DNA from: Bacillus vallismortis | GTDB taxonomy: Bacteria; Bacillota; Bacilli; Bacillales; Bacillaceae | Direction: 5' to 3' | Assembly: GCF_040784915.1 (NCBI RefSeq) | Contig: NZ_CP160797.1 | Location: 1,627,001-1,691,000, forward strand | DNA: 64,000 nucleotides | Shown here: positions 10,777 to 18,598 of the stretch, in pieces | Layout: the number at the start of each line of letters is the position of its first letter | How positions within the stretch are numbered: the first letter of the stretch is position 1 | Program-made: the position numbers and the translations under genes | The notes under the pieces: model-generated | Database searches by the model: none | Told to the model about the DNA's origin: nothing | What the model saw: the letters and a program-made list of their open reading frames with translations, nothing else

Positions 10777-10778
10777 AT

Positions 10779-12251
10779 TTATTGAATCGCTTTTTGCTCT
10801 TTAATGACCCGGATCATGTTTAATGTCGAATCTTCAGGTCCTTGAACCGGTAGACCTGCGTCAAGGTTCTTAAAAATATAGCTGATGTTGTCTTCTGTAA
10901 TAATCTCACCTGGAATGAAGATCGGAATGCCAGGAGGATATACCATTACAAATTCAGCGATAATCCGTCCGGATGCTTCTTTTAATGGGATGACCTCCGT
11001 ATTTGCGTAGAAAGCATCACGCGGAGTCATTGCCAATAAAGGAATTTCCGGAAGCAGTACTTCAGTTTGCTGGTGCGTTATATCTTTTTCTGACATATGA
11101 TGTGCAATCTCTGTTAAAGCCTCTGCAAGCCGGTCTGCATCATTTTGGCTGTCACCAGGGGTGAAAATACACAAAATATTGTACAGATCAGAAAGCTCAA
11201 CTTCAATATTAAAGGATTCACGAAGCCATTTTTCAACATCATGACCTGTGAGTCCAAGACTTTTAACAGAGATAATCAATTTTGTCGGGTCATAACTGTA
11301 AGCTGCTTTCGAACCAAGAATCTCAGAACCGACACAATAAATGCCTTCAATCTGATTGAGGCGGTTTCTCGTCTGGTTGGCAAGCTTCAGTGTCTCCTCA
11401 GCAAGCTGATGGCCTTCTGTCGCAAGACGTTTTCTGGCAACATCCAGAGAGGCGAGAAGTAAGTAAGAAGTAGACGTTGTTGTCAGCATACTCAGGATGG
11501 ATTGCACTCTGTCTTTGGAAACAAGGCCCTCTCTCATGTTTAAAATAGAGCTCTGCGTCAGTGATCCCCCGAGCTTGTGTACACTTGTAGCTGCTATGTC
11601 CGCTCCTGCCTGCATGGCTGAAAGCGGCAATTCGTCGTGAAAATGAATGTGAACCCCGTGTGCTTCATCAACTAGAACCGGCACATCAAACGAATGAGCA
11701 AGTTCTACGATGCTTTTTAAGTCGGCTGCAACACCGAAATATGTCGGGTTGATGACGAGAAGCCCTTTTGCATCTGGATGCTCGGTAAGCGCCCGTTTAG
11801 CAGATTCAAGCGTAATGCCGTGAGAGATGCCTAATTCATTGTCAATTTCCGGATGAATAAAGATTGGAATTGCTCCGGAAAATACAATAGCTGTCATGAT
11901 TGATTTGTGCACATTTCTCGGAATAATAATTTTATCTCCAGGTCCGCAAACAGCCATCACCATTGTCATAATGGCGCCGCTCGTTCCTTGGACAGAAAAA
12001 AATGTGTGGTCCGCGCCAAATGCTTCAGCCGCCAGATCCTGTGCTTGTTTAATGATGCCTTTGGGCGCGTGCAGATCATCTAGTGGTTCAATATTGATTA
12101 AATCTATGCTTAACGCGTTTTCGCCAATAAAATCTCTAAATTCTGGGTCCATTCCTGCCCCTTTTTTATGGCCGGGAATGTGGAATTGAACAGGCTGTCT
12201 GCTTGCATGCTTTTTCAGTCCTGTGTATAAGGGTGTTTCATGTTGCGGCAA
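10779..12251 (-). CDS. speA: Arginine decarboxylase (biosynthetic)
   Basis: A PLP-dependent fold-type I decarboxylase of the Orn/Lys/Arg class. It makes agmatine from arginine, the first step of polyamine synthesis in B. subtilis. The PLP lysine lies in ATSVHKLGG and the cofactor Asp in LVDEAHG. The C-terminal domain has the PPGIPI motif of the family. The TTG start at 12251 is preferred because GGTGGG sits six bases upstream and gives 490 residues. A longer frame start lacks a ribosome site. The gene is convergent with SR1, which acts on arginine metabolism. Confidence 0.95.
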   Translation of the reverse strand: MPQHETPLYTGLKKHASRQPVQFHIPGHKKGAGMDPEFRDFIGENALSIDLINIEPLDDLHAPKGIIKQAQDLAAEAFGADHTFFSVQGTSGAIMTMVMAVCGPGDKIIIPRNVHKSIMTAIVFSGAIPIFIHPEIDNELGISHGITLESAKRALTEHPDAKGLLVINPTYFGVAADLKSIVELAHSFDVPVLVDEAHGVHIHFHDELPLSAMQAGADIAATSVHKLGGSLTQSSILNMREGLVSKDRVQSILSMLTTTSTSYLLLASLDVARKRLATEGHQLAEETLKLANQTRNRLNQIEGIYCVGSEILGSKAAYSYDPTKLIISVKSLGLTGHDVEKWLRESFNIEVELSDLYNILCIFTPGDSQNDADRLAEALTEIAHHMSEKDITHQQTEVLLPEIPLLAMTPRDAFYANTEVIPLKEASGRIIAEFVMVYPPGIPIFIPGEIITEDNISYIFKNLDAGLPVQGPEDSTLNMIRVIKEQKAIQ

Positions 12252-12435
12252 TTGTTTTCCCACCTTTGTAATCATACCTATGCATAATAGTGTGTATTAA
12301 AATCAGTTTCTCAATCGTTTTTTAGACGTAAAACAAATGAATTATATTATGAACTTGAAAGAATGTAAAGAACAATTTATGATCAAATGAAGATGCTTTC
12401 TCTTAAGGGGAGCAAATCTATAAGGAGTGAAGAAA

Positions 12436-12702
12436 ATGGAATATCAATACCCAATGAATGAAGATTGGACTACTGAAGAAGCAGTGGATGTGATTGCGTT
12501 TTTCCAGCAGGTTGAGCTTGCATATGAAAAAGGCGCAGATCGCGAAGAGCTTCTTAAAGCTTACCGCCGTTTCAAAGAAATTGTACCGGGAAAGGCTGAA
12601 GAAAAAACGCTATGCGGCGAGTTTGAAGAACAAAGTACATACTCTCCTTATCGCACAGTCAAACAGGCAAGAGAATCTGATCAGGCGAAGATTAAGATGT
12701 AA
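12436..12702 (+). CDS. yktA: UPF0223 family protein YktA
   Basis: An 88-residue acidic protein of unknown function. It has no membrane segment or signal; the middle is helical and charged (EEAVDVIAFFQQVE, YRRFKEIVP), and the conserved C-terminal part contains YSPYRTVK. ATG at 12436 is used because AAGGAG lies eight bases upstream; an in-frame GTG at 12427 overlaps that site. It is a single gene with its own terminator. Confidence 0.9.
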   Translation: MEYQYPMNEDWTTEEAVDVIAFFQQVELAYEKGADREELLKAYRRFKEIVPGKAEEKTLCGEFEEQSTYSPYRTVKQARESDQAKIKM

Positions 12703-12704
12703 GA

Positions 12705-12738
12705 AAGAGCCGGAGGCAATTCATGCCCCGGCTCTTGT
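12705..12738 (+). terminator. yktA terminator
   Basis: AAGAGCCGG and CCGGCTCTT form a 9-bp stem followed by GTTT. It lies between convergent yktA and yktB; the minus-strand side also has TTTCTT after the stem. Confidence 0.7.
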
Positions 12739-13377
12739 TTATGCTTGTGATACCTTTTGGGTGAAGCGGTACAAGAAAGCAAGCTGCTGAAAGGCATCGT
12801 CGATACGTTGAAGGAATTCCTGGTTATTCATATTCAGCACTTCTTCTTTTTGAAGCTGAATGCCGCATAACAGCTCGGCTTTCTTTACAGTCTGCAAACG
12901 CTCAAACAGCGTCTTCAGCTGTTCTTTATTCATTTCAGACTGCTTATGTACTCCGGGTTTTGTGTGATCTGCGGACCAAACGAAGCTGTCTGGGATATTC
13001 TTTGTTATGGTTTCCTGATTCGCTTCAAGCCATTTGCCGTATTTTTCTTTGATAGGGGATTCATAAATAATCGCGAACCACACAAATACGTGGCTTTCCC
13101 ATAAACCAATCTGAAAATGCGGCAGTTTTTTATAGCCTCTTTTGCTGTTTGCGAACGCCACCCAGCTGTCAGCAGGGGGATTGACGGATCTTCTTGCGTG
13201 CTTTGCCACATGCGGAAACATTTCATCTCCGGTTAAAGCTGATAAAGTCGGGGCAAAATGTTCGCCTAGAGCTGTAAGCTTCGGACGGACCGTCTCTTTT
13301 AATACCTCCATGCGCGCGTCTAAGCCTTCTATTGTAAATGTGTTAAAGTCTTCTTCTGTAAAACGCATTTGTGTCAT
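12739..13377 (-). CDS. yktB: UPF0637 family protein YktB
   Basis: A 212-residue soluble protein of the DUF1054/UPF0637 family, known in Bacillus and relatives but without an assigned function. It shows aromatic-rich signatures ([31 protein letters not shown]) and no signal peptide or membrane segment. The start is an ATG behind a GGAGG-type site (AAGGAGGAAAATC). It stands alone on the minus strand between yktA and ykzI. Confidence 0.9.
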   Translation of the reverse strand: MTQMRFTEEDFNTFTIEGLDARMEVLKETVRPKLTALGEHFAPTLSALTGDEMFPHVAKHARRSVNPPADSWVAFANSKRGYKKLPHFQIGLWESHVFVWFAIIYESPIKEKYGKWLEANQETITKNIPDSFVWSADHTKPGVHKQSEMNKEQLKTLFERLQTVKKAELLCGIQLQKEEVLNMNNQEFLQRIDDAFQQLAFLYRFTQKVSQA

Positions 13378-13615
13378 GATTTTCCTCCTTCATGCAAGTA
13401 AACATATTTTATCACAGTTCATACGAGCGTCAAAAAGATTGAACGCGTTTGAAGAAAGGGGAAATGTGGTAATAAACCAATAGGTAAACACACAATTTTC
13501 AGAATCATGTTACGCGTAAATAGAACAATCATACGATATAAGAAGTAATCATTGTTGAATGGCAAAATGGGATGCTTTTTTACAAACAAATGATCTCTGG
13601 AAGGGGCGAAAGACA

Positions 13616-13804
13616 ATGAGGCAAGTTGTGAAAGAGGGTTTTAAGGAAGAGAAAAACAATCGTGTAGCTGTCTGGAGACTAGAGGTAGATTATGAATTGG
13701 CAACCCTGTATGAAGCAATTCAAAAAGAAAATGAAGAACAAATTGAACAAAGCAAAAACAAACTTGAGCGACTCAGAAAAGAATGGATTCGTCTTAACGG
13801 GTAA
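13616..13804 (+). CDS. ykzI: Small helical protein YkzI
   Basis: A 62-residue, highly charged protein rich in Glu and Lys. Almost the whole length is predicted helix or coiled coil (YEAIQKENEEQIEQSKNKLERLRKE). ATG at 13616 follows AAGGGGC; a 19-codon upstream extension in frame lacks a ribosome site and was not used. Its function is unknown. A strong terminator follows 13 bases after the stop, so it is monocistronic. Confidence 0.85.
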   Translation: MRQVVKEGFKEEKNNRVAVWRLEVDYELATLYEAIQKENEEQIEQSKNKLERLRKEWIRLNG

Positions 13805-13816
13805 AAAGCGATAGTG

Positions 13817-13847
13817 AAAACGAACCGCATGAATGGTTCGTTTTTAC
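13817..13847 (+). terminator. ykzI terminator
   Basis: AAAACGAACC and GGTTCGTTTT form a perfect 10-bp stem with an 8-nt loop, ending in a U-run. Confidence 0.8.
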
Positions 13848-13941
13848 ATGAGAAGGGATATTTTCATTTTCCTTGCTTTTTCACCGCCGTTATCAGTATC
13901 CTATAAAATAAAGGTCTACATAGAAGAGAGGGTACACAAGA

Positions 13942-14739
13942 ATGACAAATTGGACGGAAATTGATGAAATTGCAAAAAAATGGGTAAGGGAAGCAGGCGC
14001 GAGAATTAAACAATCCATGCATGAAAGCCTGACAATTGAAACAAAATCAAATCCGAATGATTTAGTCACCAATATTGACAAAGAAACGGAAAAGTTTTTT
14101 ATTGACCGCATTCAAGAAACGTTTCCGGGACACCGCATACTTGGCGAAGAAGGGCAAGGAGACAAACTCCACTCATTGGAGGGAGTCGTCTGGATTATCG
14201 ACCCGATTGACGGGACGATGAATTTTGTTCACCAGCAAAGAAATTTTGCGATTTCAATCGGAATTTTTGAAAACGGAGAAGGGAAAATCGGATTAATTTA
14301 TGATGTGGTGCATGATGAACTTTATCACGCATTTAGCGGCAGAGGAGCTTATATGAATGAAACGAAGCTGGCTCCTTTGAAAGAAACCGTCATTGAAGAA
14401 GCCATTCTTGGCATTAATGCGACATGGATAACGGAAAACAGAAGAATTGATTCAAGTGTGTTAGCGCCCCTTGTGAAAAGAGTCAGAGGCACACGTTCCT
14501 ACGGTTCTGCCGCTTTAGAGCTGGCGAATGTCGCGGCAGGAAGAATAGATGCTTACATCACGATGCGGCTTGCGCCATGGGATTACGCGGCCGGCTGTGT
14601 ACTGTTAAATGAAGTGGGAGGCATTTATTCGACCATTGAGGGTGAGCCGTTTACCTTTTTAGAAAATCACAGTGTTTTGGCCGGAAAACCATCTATACAT
14701 AAAACGGTATTTGAAGAGTACCTTCGTGCTGAAAAGTAG
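13942..14739 (+). CDS. suhB: Inositol-1-monophosphatase family protein
   Basis: A 265-residue Mg2+-dependent phosphatase that should hydrolyse inositol monophosphates and related sugar phosphates. The metal-binding motifs are intact: GEEG near residue 70, WIIDPIDGTMNF near residues 88-99 and APWDYAAG near residue 213. The start follows GAGAGGG at normal spacing. The gene (also called yktC) overlaps the next gene by 14 bases, which suggests translational coupling. Confidence 0.95.
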   Translation: MTNWTEIDEIAKKWVREAGARIKQSMHESLTIETKSNPNDLVTNIDKETEKFFIDRIQETFPGHRILGEEGQGDKLHSLEGVVWIIDPIDGTMNFVHQQRNFAISIGIFENGEGKIGLIYDVVHDELYHAFSGRGAYMNETKLAPLKETVIEEAILGINATWITENRRIDSSVLAPLVKRVRGTRSYGSAALELANVAAGRIDAYITMRLAPWDYAAGCVLLNEVGGIYSTIEGEPFTFLENHSVLAGKPSIHKTVFEEYLRAEK

Positions 14740-15193
14740 GTTATTTGAACAGGACGACCTCAGCTTGTTAGAAACGCTCGCGGAGGCTCATCCTGTATGG
14801 AAAGAGGAGGAGTTTGGGGAGAAAGATGCTGAAAGCTATATGATCTCCTACTCCATGTACAACGGATCCTGGCTTGTATGGGAAAAAGACGGTCGGCCTG
14901 TTGCCCTCAGCTATCATCTCGAATGGGCGCCTTCCAACGGAAAGCCGTGGCTGGGAACGGTGCTTGTAGACCCGGATGAAGAAAAAAAGGGGCATGCGAG
15001 GATGATCATTGAACGGATCAGCAAATCGCTCAGAGCCAAACATAAAGCGATGTTTGCGGCAGTTCCTATTGACCGTAGTGAATGGATATTGTTTTTGAGC
15101 CAATGCGGGTTTGAACAGCTGAAAATGGAGAAAGATGATAGAGGCAAACCATTTATGATCCTGGTGAAGCCTTTAGCGGAAGCTGCCGTATGA
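14726..15193 (+). CDS. ykzC: GNAT-family N-acetyltransferase YkzC
   Basis: A 155-residue acetyltransferase-like protein. The central strand-turn-helix pattern (WLGTVLVDPDEEKKGHARMIIERI) is the acetyl-CoA binding part of the GNAT fold, in a weak form of the R/QxxGxG/A motif; the acceptor is unknown. The GTG start at 14726 lies inside the suhB end, eight bases after GAAGAG; frames starting earlier overlap suhB further and lack a site. The stop codon (15191-15193) lies inside the first hairpin of the repeat element that follows. Confidence 0.8.
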   Translation: MLKSRLFEQDDLSLLETLAEAHPVWKEEEFGEKDAESYMISYSMYNGSWLVWEKDGRPVALSYHLEWAPSNGKPWLGTVLVDPDEEKKGHARMIIERISKSLRAKHKAMFAAVPIDRSEWILFLSQCGFEQLKMEKDDRGKPFMILVKPLAEAAV

Positions 15194-15403
15194 TAACGGC
15201 AGCTCAGCGTGTCGACAAACCCTTGCATTCGTTGTCAAGCCTGTGCGTTGGTGCTCACGAATTAGGACATTCGCTCCGCTCCAATGCTCGCCTTTCCTAG
15301 ACTTCAAGGGTTTTCAACCACGCTGAAAAGATGACAAAACCCTAAAACTAAACCGTTTTAGGATTTTGTCAACAATCTGAGCTGCCGTATGATAACGGCA
15401 GCT
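15181..15403 (+). repeat. Terminator-embedded repeat, copy A, with perfect 24-bp hairpin duplication
   Basis: The hairpin at 15181-15204 (stem GCTGCCGT/ACGGCAGC, containing the ykzC stop) is repeated base for base at 15380-15403. Only the second copy has the U-tract. Between them is a 175-bp element (15205-15379). It has a long stem (CAGCGTG...AAACCCTTG paired with CAAGGGTTT...CACGCTG) and then a second hairpin (TGACAAAA...TTTTGTCA). Related copies are at 22.5, 26.0, 44.3 and 53.1 kb. The perfect duplication suggests the most recent insertion of the five. Confidence 0.88.
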
Positions 15404-15411
15404 TATTTTTT
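15380..15411 (+). terminator. Distal ykzC terminator carrying the U-tract
   Basis: The second copy of the GCTGCCGT/ACGGCAGC hairpin is followed by TTATTTTTTG. It is the intact intrinsic terminator; the upstream copy runs straight into the repeat element. Confidence 0.75.
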
Positions 15412-15473
15412 GTAAGCTGTTAACCATAAAAAGCCCCCCAAAAATGAGAGGCGAATCTGTGATAAAAGAAACA

Positions 15474-16388
15474 TTATTTTTTAACCGCATGAATATAATG
15501 AATCGTTTCAAACGCTGACAAATCGTCTATTCGATTGCCAAAGAAAAGGTTATGAATGTCGTCGGGTGATAGATGTTCATAGATGAGTAAACCTGCTGAC
15601 TCTAACAGATGTTCAATTTCTTGATAAGTAAAACACGGTTTCATCGGTTCGCCGCTTGCGGCAGCCATCTTCACCATATGTTCAACTCGATTTGACTTTC
15701 CTTTTGCAGTAAAGAGTGTTTCGTCGGCATAATCAAAAACGATAGAGCTCCCTGAGGGGACATGAGAAAATAAATGGCTGATCAAGCTTGCATTTTCTTC
15801 TCGTGTTAAATAATAAGACACTCCCAGAAGGCTGAAGAATGTTTTTGTGTTTTCAAATCCTTCATCTATAAGAGGCTGATAGGAAAACGTTTTGGTAAAA
15901 TCCATAGGAACAAAGTGAAGGTGCTCCGGGATGGTCAGCTTTGCATCTTTCAGCTTATTTTTTTTGAATTGCTGTGTAGCCGGATGATCAACCTCGAAAA
16001 CTTCTAAGCTGTTTTCCAATTCAGGATGCCGAAAACAGAAAGTATCCAGCCCGGCCCCAAGAATGACATACTGTTTTGCTCCAAGCATTAATTCGTTGTG
16101 TAAGACTTTTTCGCAATACGAAGCACGTGCTAAGGGCGTGGGTGACAGCTGGACTTGCGTAACCCATTTTAATATTTCTTCGGGATCATTTTGCAGGCGT
16201 TCAGCAATCTCTTTGTTGAAAAACGTGATTCCTTGAATCATATTCTCGCTGATGTCGGAAAACTCTTTTTCGTTAATAAGATCTTTTGCAATAAAATCAT
16301 CAAAAATGAGAGGCGTGTCATATCGGCTGTGATACGCACGGGCAAAAGCTGAAATCAAAGACGTTAAGCTAGACTGCTTTTTCCTCAT
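15474..16388 (-). CDS. yktD: Class I SAM-dependent O-methyltransferase YktD
   Basis: A 304-residue methyltransferase of the leucine carboxyl methyltransferase/PPM-like family, which includes polyketide-type O-methyltransferases. Visible parts are the helical N-terminus, the SAM-binding loop VILGAGLDTF near residue 128, the acidic VFEVDHPATQ that follows, and the C-terminal FDYADET. The substrate is not known. The ATG follows GGGAGGATC. Its leader contains a sigma-A promoter followed almost at once by an intrinsic terminator hairpin, suggesting attenuation. Confidence 0.88.
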   Translation of the reverse strand: MRKKQSSLTSLISAFARAYHSRYDTPLIFDDFIAKDLINEKEFSDISENMIQGITFFNKEIAERLQNDPEEILKWVTQVQLSPTPLARASYCEKVLHNELMLGAKQYVILGAGLDTFCFRHPELENSLEVFEVDHPATQQFKKNKLKDAKLTIPEHLHFVPMDFTKTFSYQPLIDEGFENTKTFFSLLGVSYYLTREENASLISHLFSHVPSGSSIVFDYADETLFTAKGKSNRVEHMVKMAAASGEPMKPCFTYQEIEHLLESAGLLIYEHLSPDDIHNLFFGNRIDDLSAFETIHYIHAVKK

Positions 16389-16402
16389 GAAATGATCCTC
16401 CC

Positions 16403-16440
16403 ATAAAAAAATAAGATTCCCCTGGCCAGGAGAATCTTAT
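16403..16440 (-). terminator. Intrinsic terminator in the yktD leader
   Basis: On the minus strand 16440-16411 forms a near-perfect hairpin (arms ATAAGATTCTCCTGG and CCAGGGGAATCTTAT) followed by seven T. It ends only about 10 bases before the yktD Shine-Dalgarno, so transcripts from the promoter at 16467-16495 must read through it. Confidence 0.75.
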
Positions 16441-16466
16441 TATACATACAAATATATTAATAGTAA

Positions 16467-16495
16467 ATTATGGCATAAATAAAATTTTTTGTCAA
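16467..16495 (-). promoter_or_regulatory. Sigma-A promoter of yktD
   Basis: On the minus strand: TTGACA (16495-16490), a 17-bp spacer and CATAAT (16472-16467). Initiation near 16460 gives a leader of about 70 nt, most of it occupied by the terminator hairpin. Confidence 0.65.
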
Positions 16496-16580
16496 TGTTT
16501 TTGCTCTATCTTCAGTCGTATAAACTTCCTTTATTTCATATGCTTACGTTCATTCTTTAGATAGCAGTTAAAAAAATCTT

Positions 16581-16652
16581 TTACAATGTAAGAGTATGAT
16601 GCTGGGTAAAACCGATATGTCCGGCTATCGTGAAGCGGGTGCTGATTCTCAT
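16581..16652 (-). pseudogene. Remnant of an Rrf2-type regulator (23 codons)
   Basis: A short ORF with a good ribosome site (GAAAGGATG) starts MRISTRFTIAGHIG, which resembles the N-terminal helix of Rrf2-family repressors. It then loses similarity and stops after 23 codons. It could be a decayed regulator or a chance leader ORF; the resemblance covers only about 12 residues. Confidence 0.35.
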
Positions 16653-16666
16653 GGTATCATCCTTTC

Positions 16667-16689
16667 GTTGTAATGATTATTCTTACAAC
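16667..16689. promoter_or_regulatory. Perfect dyad upstream of the Rrf2-like remnant
   Basis: GTTGTAA (16667-16673) and TTACAAC (16683-16689) form a perfect 7-bp inverted repeat with a 9-bp spacer, just before the small ORF. The size suits a dimeric repressor operator. Confidence 0.4.
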
Positions 16690-16718
16690 AGAAAAGGAAA
16701 TCAATACATGTAACGAAA

Positions 16719-16744
16719 AAAAGCCTGAGAGATCTCAGGCTTTT
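16719..16744 (-). terminator. nprE terminator
   Basis: AAAAGCCTGAGA and TCTCAGGCTTTT pair, and on the minus strand a run of seven T follows, beginning eight bases after the nprE stop. Confidence 0.82.
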
Positions 16745-16751
16745 CCTAACA

Positions 16752-18317
16752 TTACAATCCAACAGCATTCCAGGCTGCTTCAACTTTTGCGGCATCAGTT
16801 GAGCCGTAAAGGTCACGGGCAGACTGAATGAGAGCTGCTTTGGCATCTTTGAACGTGGAAGAAGGTGTAAGATACGTTGTTAACGCACGGTAATAGATCT
16901 GTTGTGATTTAGATACACCTAGTTTTGTAATGGTATTGTAAGCGGCTTTATTTGGAATTCCGCTGTTTGTGTGTACGCCGCCATAATCGCCTTCCTCTGT
17001 GTTTGGAAGGTTTTGATAATCGGCGTAATTGTCAGGCTGATCGTATTTTGTCGGATTGGACAGGCTGCGGAGAGCAGGCTGGCTGACTGTAATGTCTTCA
17101 CCAATGTCCCAGTCTTCTGTATCTGTAAAATAACCGAATACGTCAGAGAATGATTCGTTTAATGCCCCCGGCTGATTTTCATAAATCAAGTTGGCCGTTT
17201 CTTGAGTGACGCCATGTGTCATTTCATGTGCTGTCACATCTAATGAGCCGGAAAGCGGAGAGAAGAATGATCCGTCGCCGTCACCGTAAATCATTTGATC
17301 GCCTGTCCATGCAGCATTGTTATACCGAGTGCCGTAGTGAACGGAAGAAACGATTTTACTGCCTTTGTTATCATAGCTGTTTCGTTTAAAGTTTGAATAA
17401 AAATAATCGTACACTTTACCGAGGTTATAGTGGGCGTCAACGGCTGCCCGCTGTGATGAAGATGTAAACGTTTTAGTTGTGCTTGAGACAAGCGTACCTG
17501 GAAGGCGGCTTTGTCTGTTTTGTAAGTCATATGTGATGATTTGTGTGCCTGTTGGTTTTGAAAGATCTCTTAGAACGTATTTTCCGCTTTCATAAGAGAT
17601 GTTCAAAGGAACAGTTGCGCCCTTTAGAGTTGTTCCGCTTCCAGTGGCAGCAGCATGTTCCACTTTATTTTGCTGTTTTAATATGCTGCCTGTTTCGGCA
17701 TCTATTAAGACTTCCCAGTTTGCAGGTTCAGGCTCGATATAGCGAATCGTCACGTCGTAAGCAAGACGATAGCTGCCATCCTTTGTTTCTATCGCTTTTA
17801 ACTCGGCTTTATTACTATTTTTGGCTGTTCCGTTAGAAACAGCGTCTGGTGATTTGCTGATGGCTTTGAAAGCGAGTGCCAGTGCTTTTTCAGAAGAGAC
17901 TTTTTGGCTGTTTTCTGTTTTTGCAGCAGATTGATTGTGTAATTCACCATTGACCGCATAGACATTATCGGATTTATCAACGTGAACGATCACCTGTGAA
18001 TCTTTAATAGGCACTCCGTTAACTACAGGCGCATATCGAAAGTGCTTGTACCCAAGGGCATCAGTAGTACTTTCGACAAGCTTCAGCCTTTTGGCAGGGT
18101 CACCTTTAAAAATGTTGCTGTTCTTTTTCAAAAACTGTTTGACAGCCTTGTCATTTGGTGCAGAGAGCTCTGATTGAGCTATTGCGTTTTTGGAGAGGAA
18201 GTTAGTTTGATTCTCTTTAAGCTGATGATTTTCAGCAGCCTGAACACCAGGAAGGCTGATTGACAAACTCATAAACGAAGCAGCGACAGCAACAGACAAT
18301 TTCTTACCTAAACCCAC
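16752..18317 (-). CDS. nprE: Extracellular neutral metalloprotease (bacillolysin)
   Basis: A 521-residue pre-pro-protease of the thermolysin (M4) family, secreted and zinc-dependent. A Sec signal peptide ends near residue 27 (VQA-AENH). The propeptide (FTP and PepSY parts) runs to about residue 221, where the mature enzyme begins near AATGSGTTLKG. The zinc site HEMTH lies in VTAHEMTHGV, with the third ligand Glu in NESFSD. The GTG start follows AAAGGGGG. It is nearly identical to the strain 168 enzyme as I remember it. Expression is normally by DegU at stationary phase. Confidence 0.97.
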   Translation of the reverse strand: MGLGKKLSVAVAASFMSLSISLPGVQAAENHQLKENQTNFLSKNAIAQSELSAPNDKAVKQFLKKNSNIFKGDPAKRLKLVESTTDALGYKHFRYAPVVNGVPIKDSQVIVHVDKSDNVYAVNGELHNQSAAKTENSQKVSSEKALALAFKAISKSPDAVSNGTAKNSNKAELKAIETKDGSYRLAYDVTIRYIEPEPANWEVLIDAETGSILKQQNKVEHAAATGSGTTLKGATVPLNISYESGKYVLRDLSKPTGTQIITYDLQNRQSRLPGTLVSSTTKTFTSSSQRAAVDAHYNLGKVYDYFYSNFKRNSYDNKGSKIVSSVHYGTRYNNAAWTGDQMIYGDGDGSFFSPLSGSLDVTAHEMTHGVTQETANLIYENQPGALNESFSDVFGYFTDTEDWDIGEDITVSQPALRSLSNPTKYDQPDNYADYQNLPNTEEGDYGGVHTNSGIPNKAAYNTITKLGVSKSQQIYYRALTTYLTPSSTFKDAKAALIQSARDLYGSTDAAKVEAAWNAVGL

Positions 18318-18363
18318 AATAAATCCCCCTTTTTTGAAAATACTGAAAAATATTTATATCGTT

Positions 18364-18392
18364 ATATTAAACTAGCATTTTGGAATACTCAA
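18364..18392 (-). promoter_or_regulatory. Sigma-A promoter of nprE
   Basis: On the minus strand: TTGAGT (18392-18387), a 17-bp spacer and TAATAT (18369-18364). Initiation would be near 18357, about 40 bases before the GTG start. Confidence 0.65.
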
Positions 18393-18530
18393 CAAAAACT
18401 AACATAACTAGACAAAATTGATAGAAATGTCCTGTGTTTATTTTTGCTGAATAATATCCAGATGAGTCAAGTGTCATGTGATGGCTCATTGCAAGAGTTA
18501 TGGGGAAGAAAAGAAATATTTGTTTCTTAT

Positions 18531-18559
18531 TGAAACTTTTGGACAAGCCGGCTGTCTAA
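18531..18559 (+). promoter_or_regulatory. ECF-type promoter of ylaABCD
   Basis: TGAAAC (18531-18536), followed by TTTT, a total 17-bp spacer and GTCTAA (18554-18559), matches the AAC-type -35 and GTC-type -10 of ECF sigma factors. It lies about 40 bp before ylaA, so YlaC, encoded in the same operon, probably reads its own promoter. Confidence 0.6.
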
Positions 18560-18598
18560 CCGAATGAGGCCTTAATAAGAAGTAAAGGATTGTTGTTC

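Larger units (their letters stand above)
10573..10777 (+). ncRNA. sr1: SR1 dual-function small RNA
   Basis: From the start point predicted by the promoter to the end of the terminator is about 205 nt, the known length of B. subtilis SR1. SR1 base-pairs with ahrC mRNA, lowering translation of the arginine catabolism activator, and also encodes the peptide SR1P. The 3' hairpin is 10744-10776. Identification rests on the encoded peptide, the CcpN boxes and the position beside speA. Confidence 0.85.

Noticed and set aside
15430-16320. Short repeated string AAAAATGAGAGGCG near 15445 and 16305
   Set aside because: Only about 14 bases, once in an intergenic region and once in yktD; probably chance.
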